Assembly: GCF_005049235.1 (NCBI RefSeq)
Contig: NZ_SUMD01000014.1
Location: 1 to 64,000, forward strand
DNA length: 64,000 bases
Reading direction: 5' to 3'
Source: Rhodococcus oryzae
GTDB lineage: Bacteria > Actinomycetota > Actinomycetes > Mycobacteriales > Mycobacteriaceae
Shown: positions 27,355 to 35,972 of the stretch, piece by piece
Position numbering within the stretch: the first letter of the stretch is position 1
How the letters are laid out: every line of letters begins with the position of its first letter
The notes under the pieces: model-generated
Database searches by the model: none
The model's input: only the letters and a program-made list of their open reading frames with translations
Told to the model about the DNA's origin: nothing
Translations under genes and position numbers: made by a program

Positions 27355-29052
27355 ATGACGATGACGCTCCCCACGGCCGGGCCACGCCCGGCCGACGCCC
27401 CGAACACCGACGGGTTCGCCGATCGCGCACGCCGCTACGGCCGGTCGCTGCATCCCGTCGGGCTCGCCGTCGCGCTGCTCTTCTTCTGCTGGTCGATGAC
27501 GCCCTCCCTGCTGCCGCGCCTGTGGTACCTGCAGGGCGTCGCCACCGGCATCAGCATCGCGACGGGTTACGGGATCGGCTGCCTGGCGGCCTGGCTCGTG
27601 CGTAAATGCGGTGTCTCGCCTCGATACTCCGAGCGGACCAAGCGAATCGGCCGATGGACCCTGCTCGGGTTCACCGTGGTTCTCGTCCCGACCTTCGCGA
27701 TCCTCGGCGCGGTGTCGCAGCAGGTGGTGCGCGATCTCGTCGGCGTCGAGGAGGAGCACGAGGCGAACTACCTTCTGGTGCTGGTGATCTCGCTCGGCAT
27801 CGCGGCGTTGCTGCTCTGGATTGCCCGCGCCTCCCGGAGCGCCACCAACCGGATGGCGGCATTCGGCCGCCGCTATGTGCCCGCACCGGTGGCCAGGATC
27901 GCGAGCCTGGTCGTCGTGATCGCCGTCGGCCTGATGATCGTCAACGGCGTCGTCTACCAGGGACTCATCGGCCTCGCGAACCGGTCGGCCGCCGCGGCCG
28001 ATCACAGCACCGCCGACAACGTGGTCCGACCCGAGATGCCCGAACGCTCGGGATCTCCGGCGTCCGCCGAGCCGTGGGAGAGCCTCGGGCGCGAGGGCCG
28101 CACCTTCGTCGCGGGCGGCCCGAGCGCAGAGCAGATCACCGCGGCCACCGGCAGGCCGGCGCTGACCCCGATCCGGGTGTACGTGGGACGCGAGTCCGCG
28201 GAGTCGATTTCGGACGCGGCCGATCTGGTGGTCGCGGAACTGGTGCGAACCGGGGCCTTCGACCGCGCGGTGCTTGCCGTCGCCACCGGCACCGGCCGCG
28301 GCTGGGTCAACGCCTCGGTGGCGGGCGCCCTCGAGTACACGGCCGACGGCGACTCCGCCATCGCGTCCATGCAGTACTCCTTCCTGCCCAGCGCGTTGTC
28401 GTTCATCGCGGACCGGGAGTCACCGAAGGAGGCGGGGCGGGCGCTGTTCGAGGCGGTCTACGCGGAATGGGAGTCGCGGCCCGCGGAGAGCCGCCCGAAG
28501 CTGCTGGCGTTCGGCGAGAGCCTCGGCTCCTTCGGCGGCCAGTCCGCGTTCGCGGGCGCCCAGGACATGCAAGCCCGAACCGACGGCGCGCTGTGGGTGG
28601 GTACCCCGAACTTCTCCCCGCAGTGGTCGGGCATCACCGAGGGCCGCGACCCCGGTTCGCCCGAACGACTTCCGGTGATCGACGGCGGTGCCAACGTCCG
28701 GTTCGCCTCGGCCGCACAGGATCTCGAACTCGACAGCCCCTGGGGCATGCCCCGGATCGTCTATTGGCAGCACGCGAGCGACCCGATCACCTGGTGGTCG
28801 TTCGACCTGCTGCTGAACCGTCCGGACTGGCTGCGCGAGCCGCTGGGCCCGGACGTCAATCCCGACATGCGCTGGATCCCGTTCGTCACCTTCTGGCAGG
28901 TGACCATGGACATGGTCTTCTCGGCGGACGTGCCGGACGGCCACGGGCACACCTTCCAGGCGGACGCCGTGAACATCTGGGCGGACATCCTCGCGCCCGA
29001 CGGCTGGACGGCCGCGGACACCGAGAAGGTGCGGGCCGCAATGGCCGAGTAG
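27355..29052 (+). CDS. Membrane alpha/beta-hydrolase (Abhydrolase_9 family)
   Basis: A 565-residue protein with four or five N-terminal membrane segments (about residues 35-210, including LFFCWSMTPSLLPR) and an extracytoplasmic alpha/beta-hydrolase domain from about 235. The nucleophile is S389 in FGESLGSFGG, and the family segments GTGRGWVN, LWVGTPNFSP and YWQHASDPITWW are recognisable. This matches the actinobacterial Abhydrolase_9 family of unknown substrate, thought to act at the cell envelope. ATG 27355 is preceded by CAGGAA. It lies 109 bp after amt and has a convergent hairpin behind it. Confidence 0.88.
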   Translation: MTMTLPTAGPRPADAPNTDGFADRARRYGRSLHPVGLAVALLFFCWSMTPSLLPRLWYLQGVATGISIATGYGIGCLAAWLVRKCGVSPRYSERTKRIGRWTLLGFTVVLVPTFAILGAVSQQVVRDLVGVEEEHEANYLLVLVISLGIAALLLWIARASRSATNRMAAFGRRYVPAPVARIASLVVVIAVGLMIVNGVVYQGLIGLANRSAAAADHSTADNVVRPEMPERSGSPASAEPWESLGREGRTFVAGGPSAEQITAATGRPALTPIRVYVGRESAESISDAADLVVAELVRTGAFDRAVLAVATGTGRGWVNASVAGALEYTADGDSAIASMQYSFLPSALSFIADRESPKEAGRALFEAVYAEWESRPAESRPKLLAFGESLGSFGGQSAFAGAQDMQARTDGALWVGTPNFSPQWSGITEGRDPGSPERLPVIDGGANVRFASAAQDLELDSPWGMPRIVYWQHASDPITWWSFDLLLNRPDWLREPLGPDVNPDMRWIPFVTFWQVTMDMVFSADVPDGHGHTFQADAVNIWADILAPDGWTAADTEKVRAAMAE

Positions 29053-29060
29053 GCGTGACG

Positions 29061-29110
29061 CGCCTGTGAGTGCTTGTGGCCCCCCTCGTGGCCACAAATG
29101 CTCACAGGCG
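29061..29110. terminator. 21-bp hairpin between convergent genes
   Basis: CGCCTGTGAG... at 29061-29081 pairs with 29090-29110 with only two adjacent mismatched positions and an 8-base loop. It lies directly behind the hydrolase stop and just before the end of the exported-protein gene. Confidence 0.75.
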
Positions 29111-29122
29111 GCGCAGCCGCCC

Positions 29123-29608
29123 TTACGGGTGCATGGTGATGGTGTAGCCGGCGTTGAGATTCGGGAAGCCGGTGTCCATGGTGCTCGCGATGCCGTAGTA
29201 GACCCCGTCATTGCCCGTCATCCGGGTCCCGTCGAGGCTCGCGTCGCCCTGGTAGTTGTTGGCCATGAACACGGCCTGGGCGTCGCCGGGCAGCCCATAG
29301 GTGACATCGACGCCGATCCCCCGCGGATCGTTGTTCGTCGCGGTGACGATCTCCGAGCTCCACGGCGCGAGAACCGCACGCGGCCCCTGGATCCACTCGC
29401 CGTACGGATTGTCCGAGCCCTTCAGCACCATGGGCTGACCGGTGTTGTTGGTGATCGTCATCGCGATCGTCGGGCCGGTCATCGGGAGCGTCCCGGCGGA
29501 CGCCGCCGCGCCGGTGAAGCCGAGGGCCGTCGCGGCGAAGGCCAGGGCAAGCGGGGGCAGGGTGGCGATGCGGGCGAGGCGACGGCGGCGAACGGTGGCA
29601 ATGCTCAT
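29123..29608 (-). CDS. Small exported protein of unknown function
   Basis: A 161-residue protein with a clear Sec signal (RRRRLAR basic start, hydrophobic segment about 17-36, cleavage near ASA). The mature part is a compact, probably all-beta domain: TIAMTITNNTG near the start, an Asn/Gly-rich middle and a final YTITMHP. It contains no cysteines and no catalytic motif that I recognise. ATG 29608 follows AGGATC. The TITNN(T/S)G beginning recalls beta-sandwich proteins such as aegerolysins, but this is not enough for a call. Confidence 0.75.
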   Translation of the reverse strand: MSIATVRRRRLARIATLPPLALAFAATALGFTGAAASAGTLPMTGPTIAMTITNNTGQPMVLKGSDNPYGEWIQGPRAVLAPWSSEIVTATNNDPRGIGVDVTYGLPGDAQAVFMANNYQGDASLDGTRMTGNDGVYYGIASTMDTGFPNLNAGYTITMHP

Positions 29609-29732
29609 GATGAATGATCCTGTCCGGGTGGATGTTTGATATCTCGAGCCGGACCATTCCGGCGCTGAGACAACTATCACCCGTTTCCGCCTCGGGCTCC
29701 GTCCACCGGACGGGCCCCACAGGGGATGAATC

Positions 29733-29758
29733 CGTTGTCCCCCGATCGGGGGACAACG
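29733..29758. promoter_or_regulatory. Perfect 26-bp palindrome between the TetR gene and the exported-protein gene
   Basis: The 13 bases CGTTGTCCCCCGA at 29733-29745 are followed at once by their exact reverse complement to 29758. It lies 29 bp behind the TetR stop and 125 bp ahead of ATG 29608, both on the minus strand. It may be a dimer-binding operator or, as RNA, the terminator of the TetR transcript. Confidence 0.5.
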
Positions 29759-29786
29759 CGTTCGGCAGGCACCGCGCCGGGAGGCG

Positions 29787-30455
29787 CTACGACGCGGCGG
29801 GGGCCGTCAACGCAGGGAACCAGATGTCCGTCAGGACCTCCGCGGCCTCCTCGGCGGAGACATCGATCGTCCCCAGCATCGCCCACCGGGTGAAGAACCG
29901 TTCGAGTTGCGTCACGAGGAGTTCGACGCGCAACCGGGCCTCGTCGCGCCGGTCTTCCGGCCAGCGCGCGAGGTAGCTCGTCATCGAGTTCGGGAGGGCG
30001 AGGATCCCATCCCGGGCGACGGCTTGGAAGTCGGACTCCAGGGCCGTCGCCTCGTCCCAAGCCGGGAGCATCTCCTTGTACTGGTGGAACCACTCGATGG
30101 CCCGGGTGATCCAGTCCGTGAACTCGGCGCGCGATCCGGTGTCGAGTACACGGTCCAGGTCTTGATAGAAGGCAAGAGCGCTCGGCGCCATGCCGTCCCC
30201 TGCCACTGCCAGCAGGATGTCCACCTTGCCGGGGAAATGCAGGTAAAAGGTCGCCCGGCTGCAGCCGACCTCGGCGGCGATGTCATCGACCGTCACGGCC
30301 GCGTAGCCCCTGGCAGCGAAGAGCCCCCGAGCCGATTCCAACAGCCGGGCGCGGGTCGCGCGCTTCTGCTCGGCTCGAAGCGTGCCACGCCTGCCGCTCG
30401 TGCTCGTCGCATTGCCCACAGCATCCACCACCAATCGGAGTTTACTCACGGCCAC
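29787..30455 (-). CDS. TetR-family regulator of the adjacent catabolic operon (inferred)
   Basis: A 222-residue TetR protein. After a 30-residue basic N-terminal tail comes the DNA-binding domain with the helix-turn-helix VTVDDIAAEVGCSRATFYLHFPGKVDILLA at about 55-84; the remaining 135 residues are the ligand-binding dimer domain. It is divergent from the monooxygenase gene at 30652, with a palindrome over the probable -35 box, the classic layout for a local repressor. The start is GTG 30455, or GTG 30449 six bases later. Confidence 0.92.
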   Translation of the reverse strand: MAVSKLRLVVDAVGNATSTSGRRGTLRAEQKRATRARLLESARGLFAARGYAAVTVDDIAAEVGCSRATFYLHFPGKVDILLAVAGDGMAPSALAFYQDLDRVLDTGSRAEFTDWITRAIEWFHQYKEMLPAWDEATALESDFQAVARDGILALPNSMTSYLARWPEDRRDEARLRVELLVTQLERFFTRWAMLGTIDVSAEEAAEVLTDIWFPALTAPAAS

Positions 30456-30497
30456 TCAGCCGCCGCATCGCCAGCAAAGCAACTTTACGTCATTCAC

Positions 30498-30526
30498 TTG
30501 ACAGACCGTCAGCCAACGCTAGTGTA
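30498..30526 (+). promoter_or_regulatory. Promoter of the catabolic operon with overlapping TetR-type palindrome
   Basis: TTGACA at 30498-30503 is a consensus -35 box; 17 bases later comes AGTGTA at 30521-30526 as a weak -10. The -35 is embedded in TTGACAGACCGTCAGCCAA (30498-30516), an imperfect palindrome in which eight of ten positions of the two halves match. A repressor bound here would block transcription of 30652-38534. Confidence 0.6.
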
Positions 30527-30651
30527 TGTCGCAGGTCACATCGAGTCGTACTTGCCGCAGTCATCACATTCGCGTTTCCGCCGGTGCCGCACCCGCACCG
30601 GAGGGAAAGGGACGAAGACGCGGACCGCGACCCCGGCAGAAAGAGAACTCC

Positions 30652-32019
30652 ATGCACTCCCCGAACTTGCCCCGCGTCTGCATCATCGGCGCCGGTCCGT
30701 CAGGAATCACGACCGCCAAGCGCCTCAACGACTACGGCATCCCGTTCGATTGCTTCGAGGCCTCCGACGAGGTGGGCGGCAACTGGTACTTCAAGAACCC
30801 GAACGGGATGTCGGCCTGTTACCAGAGTCTGCACATCGACACCTCGAAGTGGCGCCTGGCCTTCGAGGACTTCCCGGTTCCCGCCGAATGGCCCGACTTC
30901 CCGCACCACTCGCAGCTGTTCCAGTACTTCAAGGACTACGTCGACCACTTCGGCCTGCGGGAGAAGATCACGTTCAACACCTCAGTCGAGCGGGCCGAGC
31001 GGGCCGACGACGGCCTGTGGACGGTCACGCTGTCCAACGGCGAGGCGCGCACCTACGACGCGCTGATCGTGTGCAACGGCCACCACTGGGATCCGCGGAC
31101 CCCGGACTACCCCGGCGAGTTCGACGGCACGCTCATCCACAGCCATGCATACAACGACCCGTTCGACCCGATCGACATGCGCGGCAAAAACGTCGTGGTG
31201 GTCGGGATGGGCAACTCCGGCCTCGACATCGCCTCCGAGCTCTCGCAGCGCTTCCTGGCCAAGACGCTCACCGTCTCCGCCCGCCGCGGCGTCTGGGTGC
31301 TGCCGAAGTACCTCAGGGGCACGGCAGGCGACAAGATGTCGATGCCTGCCTGGATACCGCGCCCCCTCTCCCTTGCGCTCAAACGACGCTTCCTGAACAA
31401 GAACCTCGGCTCCATGGAGGGCTACGGTCTGCCCAAGCCCGACCACCTGCCCTTCGAGGCGCACCCGTCCGCGAGCGGCGAGTTCCTCGGCAAGGCGGGC
31501 TCGGGCGACATCGCGTTCAAGCCGGCCATCACCGCACTGGAGGGCAAGCAGGTGCGCTTCGCCGACGGCAGCACCCTGGACGTCGACGTGATCGTCTGCG
31601 CCACCGGCTACCACATCAGCTTCCCGTTCTTCAGCGATCCGAACCTGTTGCCCGACAGCGAGAACCGCTTCCCGCTGTTCAAGCGGATGATGAAGCCCGA
31701 CATCGACAATCTGTTCTTCATGGGCCTCGCGCAGCCGATGCCGACCCTGGTGAACTTTGCCGAGCAGCAGAGCAAGCTCGTCGCCGCCTACCTCGCGGGC
31801 AAGTACCTCCCGCCGGCCCCCAGCGAGATGGGCGCCGTCCTCGCCGCCGACGAGGAGTACTACCTCAAGCCGTACTACAAGTCCCCGAGGCACACCATCC
31901 AGTGCGAGTTCGACCCGTACGTGCGCAACCTGAAGAAGGAGATCGTCAGCGGCGGCAAGCGCGCCCAGGCCGCAGGCAACACCCTGCCCGTGCCTGCCCG
32001 TGCCATGCAGAACGCGTGA
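30652..32019 (+). CDS. Flavin-containing monooxygenase (FMO / Baeyer-Villiger class B)
   Basis: A 455-residue class B flavoprotein monooxygenase. The FAD fold is GAGPSG at 13-18, the FMO fingerprint FDGTLIHSHAY is at 157-167 (FxGxxxHxxxY), and the NADPH fold GMGNSG at 185-190. Such enzymes insert oxygen into N- or S-containing substrates or into ketones; because a serine esterase and alcohol dehydrogenase follow, a Baeyer-Villiger role is attractive but unproven. ATG 30652 has a short GAGA ribosome site. It is the first gene of a six-gene operon; the next starts 13 bp later. Confidence 0.93.
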   Translation: MHSPNLPRVCIIGAGPSGITTAKRLNDYGIPFDCFEASDEVGGNWYFKNPNGMSACYQSLHIDTSKWRLAFEDFPVPAEWPDFPHHSQLFQYFKDYVDHFGLREKITFNTSVERAERADDGLWTVTLSNGEARTYDALIVCNGHHWDPRTPDYPGEFDGTLIHSHAYNDPFDPIDMRGKNVVVVGMGNSGLDIASELSQRFLAKTLTVSARRGVWVLPKYLRGTAGDKMSMPAWIPRPLSLALKRRFLNKNLGSMEGYGLPKPDHLPFEAHPSASGEFLGKAGSGDIAFKPAITALEGKQVRFADGSTLDVDVIVCATGYHISFPFFSDPNLLPDSENRFPLFKRMMKPDIDNLFFMGLAQPMPTLVNFAEQQSKLVAAYLAGKYLPPAPSEMGAVLAADEEYYLKPYYKSPRHTIQCEFDPYVRNLKKEIVSGGKRAQAAGNTLPVPARAMQNA

Positions 32020-32032
32020 GGAGGACAACGAC

Positions 32033-33196
32033 ATGACACTGACACAGGGTTTCTGTGCGGCGGGCTTCGAGCCGGTCCGCGATGCGCTCGAACAGCAGCT
32101 CACGTCGGGCGAGGAGCTCGGCGCGTCGGTCTGCGTGACCCTCGACGGGCAGCCGGTCGTCGACGTCTGGGGCGGCTACGCCGACGCGGAACGGACGACG
32201 CCCTGGGCGGAGGACACCATTGTCAACGTCTTCTCCCTCACCAAGACGATGACGGCGCTGTCCGCGCTGCTCCTGGTCGACCGCGGCGAGCTCGACGTCT
32301 ACCAGAAGGTCGCGCACTACTGGCCCGAGTTCGCGGCGAACGGCAAGGCGGACATCGAGGTTCGGCACCTGCTCTCACACACCTCCGGCGTGTCCGGCTG
32401 GGAGCGGCCGATCGAACTCGAGGACATCTACGACACCGAGGCCGCAAGCGCCCGGCTGGCCACGCAGGCGCCCTGGTGGGAGCCGGGCACCGCGTCGGGC
32501 TACCAGGCGCTGAACTACGGGCACCTCGTCGGCGAGGTGATCCGGCGGGTGGACGGCCGCAGCCTCGGCCGCTTCTTCGCCGAGGAGCTGGCCGGGCCGC
32601 TGGGCGCCGACTTCCACATCGGCACCGGCCCCGAGCACTTCGGCCGGATCGCACCGATGATCCCGGCGCCTGCCATCAACTTCGACATGTCCACGCTCGA
32701 CCAGGACAGCATCCTGGTCAAGTCGGTGACCTGCCCGTGGCTCGACCTGGAGAAGGTCAACACCGCCGAATGGCGACAGACGGAGCTCGGCGCCATGAAC
32801 GGTCACGGCAACGCGCGATCGGTCGCCCGCCTGCAGTCGCTGATCTCCTGCGGCGGCGAACTGGACGGCACCCGCCTGCTCTCCCAGGCCACCATCGACC
32901 TGATCTTCGAGCAGCAGGCCGACGGCATCGACCTGGCCATCCTCACCCCGCTGCGGTTCGGCATCGGCTACGGCCTCCCCCACCCGGACACCGCCCCGCT
33001 GGTGCGCGACGGCCGGGTGTGCTGGTGGGCCGGCTTCGGCGGCTCGATGCTCGTCAACGACCTCGACAACCGGGTCACCTTCGCCTACACGATGAACAAG
33101 ATGGCGCCGGGACTGATCGGCTCCGACCGCAGCGACGCCTACCTGCACGCCACCAACGAAGCCGTTCGATCGGCACGAAGCGAGGTCTCCCTGTGA
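32033..33196 (+). CDS. Serine hydrolase of the beta-lactamase/EstB (class C-like) family
   Basis: A 387-residue penicillin-binding-protein-fold esterase. The SxxK motif is S68-L-T-K71, and the second catalytic residue is probably Y156 in GYQALNYG. The HLLSHTSG segment at 111-118 is typical of this family (beta-lactamase PF00144). There is no signal peptide, so it acts in the cytoplasm and is unlikely to be a real beta-lactamase. In the operon it could cleave the ester formed by the monooxygenase. ATG 32033 follows GGAGGA; the stop overlaps the next GTG by four bases. Confidence 0.9.
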   Translation: MTLTQGFCAAGFEPVRDALEQQLTSGEELGASVCVTLDGQPVVDVWGGYADAERTTPWAEDTIVNVFSLTKTMTALSALLLVDRGELDVYQKVAHYWPEFAANGKADIEVRHLLSHTSGVSGWERPIELEDIYDTEAASARLATQAPWWEPGTASGYQALNYGHLVGEVIRRVDGRSLGRFFAEELAGPLGADFHIGTGPEHFGRIAPMIPAPAINFDMSTLDQDSILVKSVTCPWLDLEKVNTAEWRQTELGAMNGHGNARSVARLQSLISCGGELDGTRLLSQATIDLIFEQQADGIDLAILTPLRFGIGYGLPHPDTAPLVRDGRVCWWAGFGGSMLVNDLDNRVTFAYTMNKMAPGLIGSDRSDAYLHATNEAVRSARSEVSL

Positions 33197-34233
33197 GGGC
33201 ACTACAGCTCACCGATCCGGGTGTCATCGAGATCCGGGACGTCCCGGTGCCGGAGATCGGCCCGTCCGACCTGCTGATCCGCGTCGGCGCGGCCGGCATC
33301 TGCCACTCCGACCTGCACCTGCTGCACTTCCCGGTGAAGATGCGGGAGGAACCGCTCACCATCGGGCACGAGATCGCGGGCACCATCGAGGCCGTCGGCA
33401 GCGAGGTCGACGTGCGGCAGGTCGGCGAGCGCGGGCTCGTCTACCTGTGCTGGTCGTGCGGCGTGTGTCGGGAGTGCATCAGCGGCAACGAGAACGTCTG
33501 CCTGGCCGCGGGCCGGACCGCCATGCCGCCGTGCCCCGGGCTCGGCCCGGACGGCGGCATGGCCGAGTACGTCCGGATCCCGGCCCGGTCGTTCGTCCCC
33601 ATCGGCGACCTGGACTTCCTCCAGGCGGCGCCGATGGCCGACGCCGCGCTGACCAGCTACCACGCAATCCGGGGCGCCAAGGAGCACCTGCGCCCCGGCT
33701 CGACGGCCGTGGTGATCGGCATCGGCGGCCTCGGGCACGTCGCCGTGCAGATCCTGCGTGCACTCAGCGCGACCCGGATCGTCGCGGTGGACCTCGGCCA
33801 GGACCAGCTGGACCTGGCGAAGCGCTGCGGCGCCGACATCACCCTCGAATCCGGTCCCGACACCGCACGCCAGATCCTCGAGCTGACCGGCGGCCGTGGC
33901 GCGGAAGCGGTGTTCGATTTCGTCGGCGTCGACCCCACCGCCCAGATGGCGGTCCAGTCCGTGGCGCCCAACGGCGCGTACCGGATGGTCGGGCTCGGCG
34001 GCGGTGTCCCCGGCGTGACGGCCGACCCGGCGGGTGGCCCGGGCTGGCCGTGGGGCGCATCGGTGCGGAAGTCGTACGGCGGCACCAGGAGTGACCTCGT
34101 CGACTCGATCGCCCTCGCCCAGGCCGGGCGACTGACCGTTGAGGTGGACCGGTTCGACCTGAACGACGCCCGAGAGGCGTTCGACCGTCTCGAAGCAGGC
34201 AAGATCCGCGGACGAGCGGTGCTGGTTCCGTGA
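33193..34233 (+). CDS. Zinc-dependent NAD(P) alcohol dehydrogenase (MDR family)
   Basis: A 346-residue medium-chain dehydrogenase. Catalytic zinc ligands are C37 (GICHSD), H59 and E60 (GHE); the structural zinc site is the C89/C92/C95/C103 cluster. The nucleotide fold GIGGLG is near 175. It oxidises an alcohol to an aldehyde or ketone. GTG 33193 overlaps the preceding stop (GTGA), so it is translationally coupled to the esterase gene, as would suit a pathway in which the alcohol released by ester hydrolysis is oxidised further. Confidence 0.94.
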   Translation: MRALQLTDPGVIEIRDVPVPEIGPSDLLIRVGAAGICHSDLHLLHFPVKMREEPLTIGHEIAGTIEAVGSEVDVRQVGERGLVYLCWSCGVCRECISGNENVCLAAGRTAMPPCPGLGPDGGMAEYVRIPARSFVPIGDLDFLQAAPMADAALTSYHAIRGAKEHLRPGSTAVVIGIGGLGHVAVQILRALSATRIVAVDLGQDQLDLAKRCGADITLESGPDTARQILELTGGRGAEAVFDFVGVDPTAQMAVQSVAPNGAYRMVGLGGGVPGVTADPAGGPGWPWGASVRKSYGGTRSDLVDSIALAQAGRLTVEVDRFDLNDAREAFDRLEAGKIRGRAVLVP

Positions 34234-34264
34234 CCGGGTACAACACGATCCGAAAGGAAATGCA

Positions 34265-35926
34265 GTGACGAAGTCTGTTGACCCCCAGGCGTACATCGCC
34301 TCCGTGATGGCAGGACTGACAGGCCCGGGCGGACGCTTCGAACTCGGCGTCGAGAGCGTGCTCGGGGCCGAGATCCCGGTCATGCTGGGCCGCGACCGGG
34401 CGCTCGGCGACGTCCTGAGGGCCTCGCTCTCCTATGGTGACCGCGACTACCTGGTCACCGAGGACACCCGGATGAGCTACACCCAGCACGGGGCTGCCGT
34501 GGCCGCCCTCGCCACCGCACTCCGGGATCGGTACGGCGTCGGCAAGGGCGACCGGATCGGCATCCTCGCCGCGAACACCCCCGAGTGGCTGGTCACCTTC
34601 TGGGCGGCCCAGGCCCTGGGCGCGATCGCGGTCGGCTTCAACGCCTGGTGGGCGCCGCGGGAGGTCGAGTACGGCATCGGCCACACCACGCCAACCGTCG
34701 TGATCGCCGACGCCAAGCGCGCCGCGGTGCTCGCCGGGCTCGGCGCTGAAGTCCCGGTGCTCACCATGGAAGAGGACCTGCCCCGACTGTTCACCGAGTT
34801 CGCAGGCGCCGAGCTGCCGAACACCGAGGTGGCCGAGGACGATCCGGCGGTGATCCTCTACACCAGCGGGACGAGCGGCCGCCCCAAGGGCGCCGTGCAC
34901 TCGCACCGGAACGTTCTCGCGACCATCGACTATCACCGGTTCAGCGACGCGCTCGCCGCCGCGTTCACCGGCGGCGACCCGAACTCGGATGCCCCGAGCG
35001 ACCGGCGGTACCTGCTCACCTCGCCGCTGTTCCACATCGCCAGCCTGCACAACCTGGCCGTCCCCCGGCTGGCCACGGGTGGCGCGGTGGTGATCTACCA
35101 GGGCTCGTTCGACGTTGACCGGATGCTCCGACTCGTCGAACGCGAGCGCGTGACCAACTGGGCCGCCGTCCCCACCATGGCGAATCGCCTTCTCGAGCAC
35201 GAGGACCTATCGCGCTACGACCTCTCCTCGGTCACCGCGTTCGCGCTGTCGGCGGCGCCGTCATCGGCGGCGTTCCAGGACCGACTGCGCGAGAAGGTGC
35301 CGTTCGCGCGCAACTCCCTTGTCGACAGCTACGGCCAGACCGAGAGTGCCACCGCGATCTCCGTGGCCACTCCCCTCGACCTCGCGCACTTCCCCGGCAC
35401 CCTCGGCCGGCCCATCATCGGCGTCGCCGTCGAAGTCCGGGATCCGTTCGGGGAGAAGGTCCCCGACGGGGTGGAGGGCGAGATCTGCGCGCGCAGCCCC
35501 TACGTGATGCTCGGCTACTGGGACAACCCCGAGGCCACCGCCGCGGCGATCACCGAGGACCGCTGGCTGCGCACCGGCGACTTCGGTGTGATCGAGAACG
35601 GCATGGTCCGGCTCACCGGACGACGGTCGGACCTGATCCTGCGCGGCGGCGAGAACGTGTACCCGATGGAGATCGAGCAGTGCCTGGACGAGCACCCCGA
35701 GATCCTCGAGTGCGTGGTGATCGGCGTCGACCACCCCGACTTGGGCCAGGAGGTGGCCGCGGTGGTCGTCACACGGTCGGAGGACGCCGTCACGGAAGAG
35801 GAACTGCGGGCCTTCGCCGGCGAACGCCTCGCGTATTTTAAGGTCCCGGCCCGGTGGCGGATCACCACCTCGCCGTTGCCGCGCAACGCGACCGGCAAGA
35901 CGATGCGCACCCAGGTGGTCGTCTGA
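34265..35926 (+). CDS. Acyl-CoA synthetase (AMP-forming, class I adenylate-forming)
   Basis: A 553-residue ligase that activates a carboxylic acid as acyl-AMP and then acyl-CoA. The P-loop [12 protein letters not shown] is at 199-210, the A5-type motif SYGQTES lies near 360, and the hinge and A8 loop ([19 protein letters not shown]) are clear. The catalytic Lys is K545 in NATGKT. The GTG start at 34265 is preceded by AAAGGA. It lies 31 bp after the dehydrogenase and probably activates the acid made by this operon for beta-oxidation. Substrate chain length cannot be told. Confidence 0.95.
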   Translation: MTKSVDPQAYIASVMAGLTGPGGRFELGVESVLGAEIPVMLGRDRALGDVLRASLSYGDRDYLVTEDTRMSYTQHGAAVAALATALRDRYGVGKGDRIGILAANTPEWLVTFWAAQALGAIAVGFNAWWAPREVEYGIGHTTPTVVIADAKRAAVLAGLGAEVPVLTMEEDLPRLFTEFAGAELPNTEVAEDDPAVILYTSGTSGRPKGAVHSHRNVLATIDYHRFSDALAAAFTGGDPNSDAPSDRRYLLTSPLFHIASLHNLAVPRLATGGAVVIYQGSFDVDRMLRLVERERVTNWAAVPTMANRLLEHEDLSRYDLSSVTAFALSAAPSSAAFQDRLREKVPFARNSLVDSYGQTESATAISVATPLDLAHFPGTLGRPIIGVAVEVRDPFGEKVPDGVEGEICARSPYVMLGYWDNPEATAAAITEDRWLRTGDFGVIENGMVRLTGRRSDLILRGGENVYPMEIEQCLDEHPEILECVVIGVDHPDLGQEVAAVVVTRSEDAVTEEELRAFAGERLAYFKVPARWRITTSPLPRNATGKTMRTQVVV

Positions 35927-35972
35927 TGGCCCGCCGGTCAGGAACCGATGTTCGAGAATGGAGTGGTCTGCG

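Noticed and set aside
32033-33196. Antibiotic-resistance beta-lactamase
   Set aside because: It has the SxxK fold but no signal peptide and lies in a catabolic operon; an esterase is more likely.
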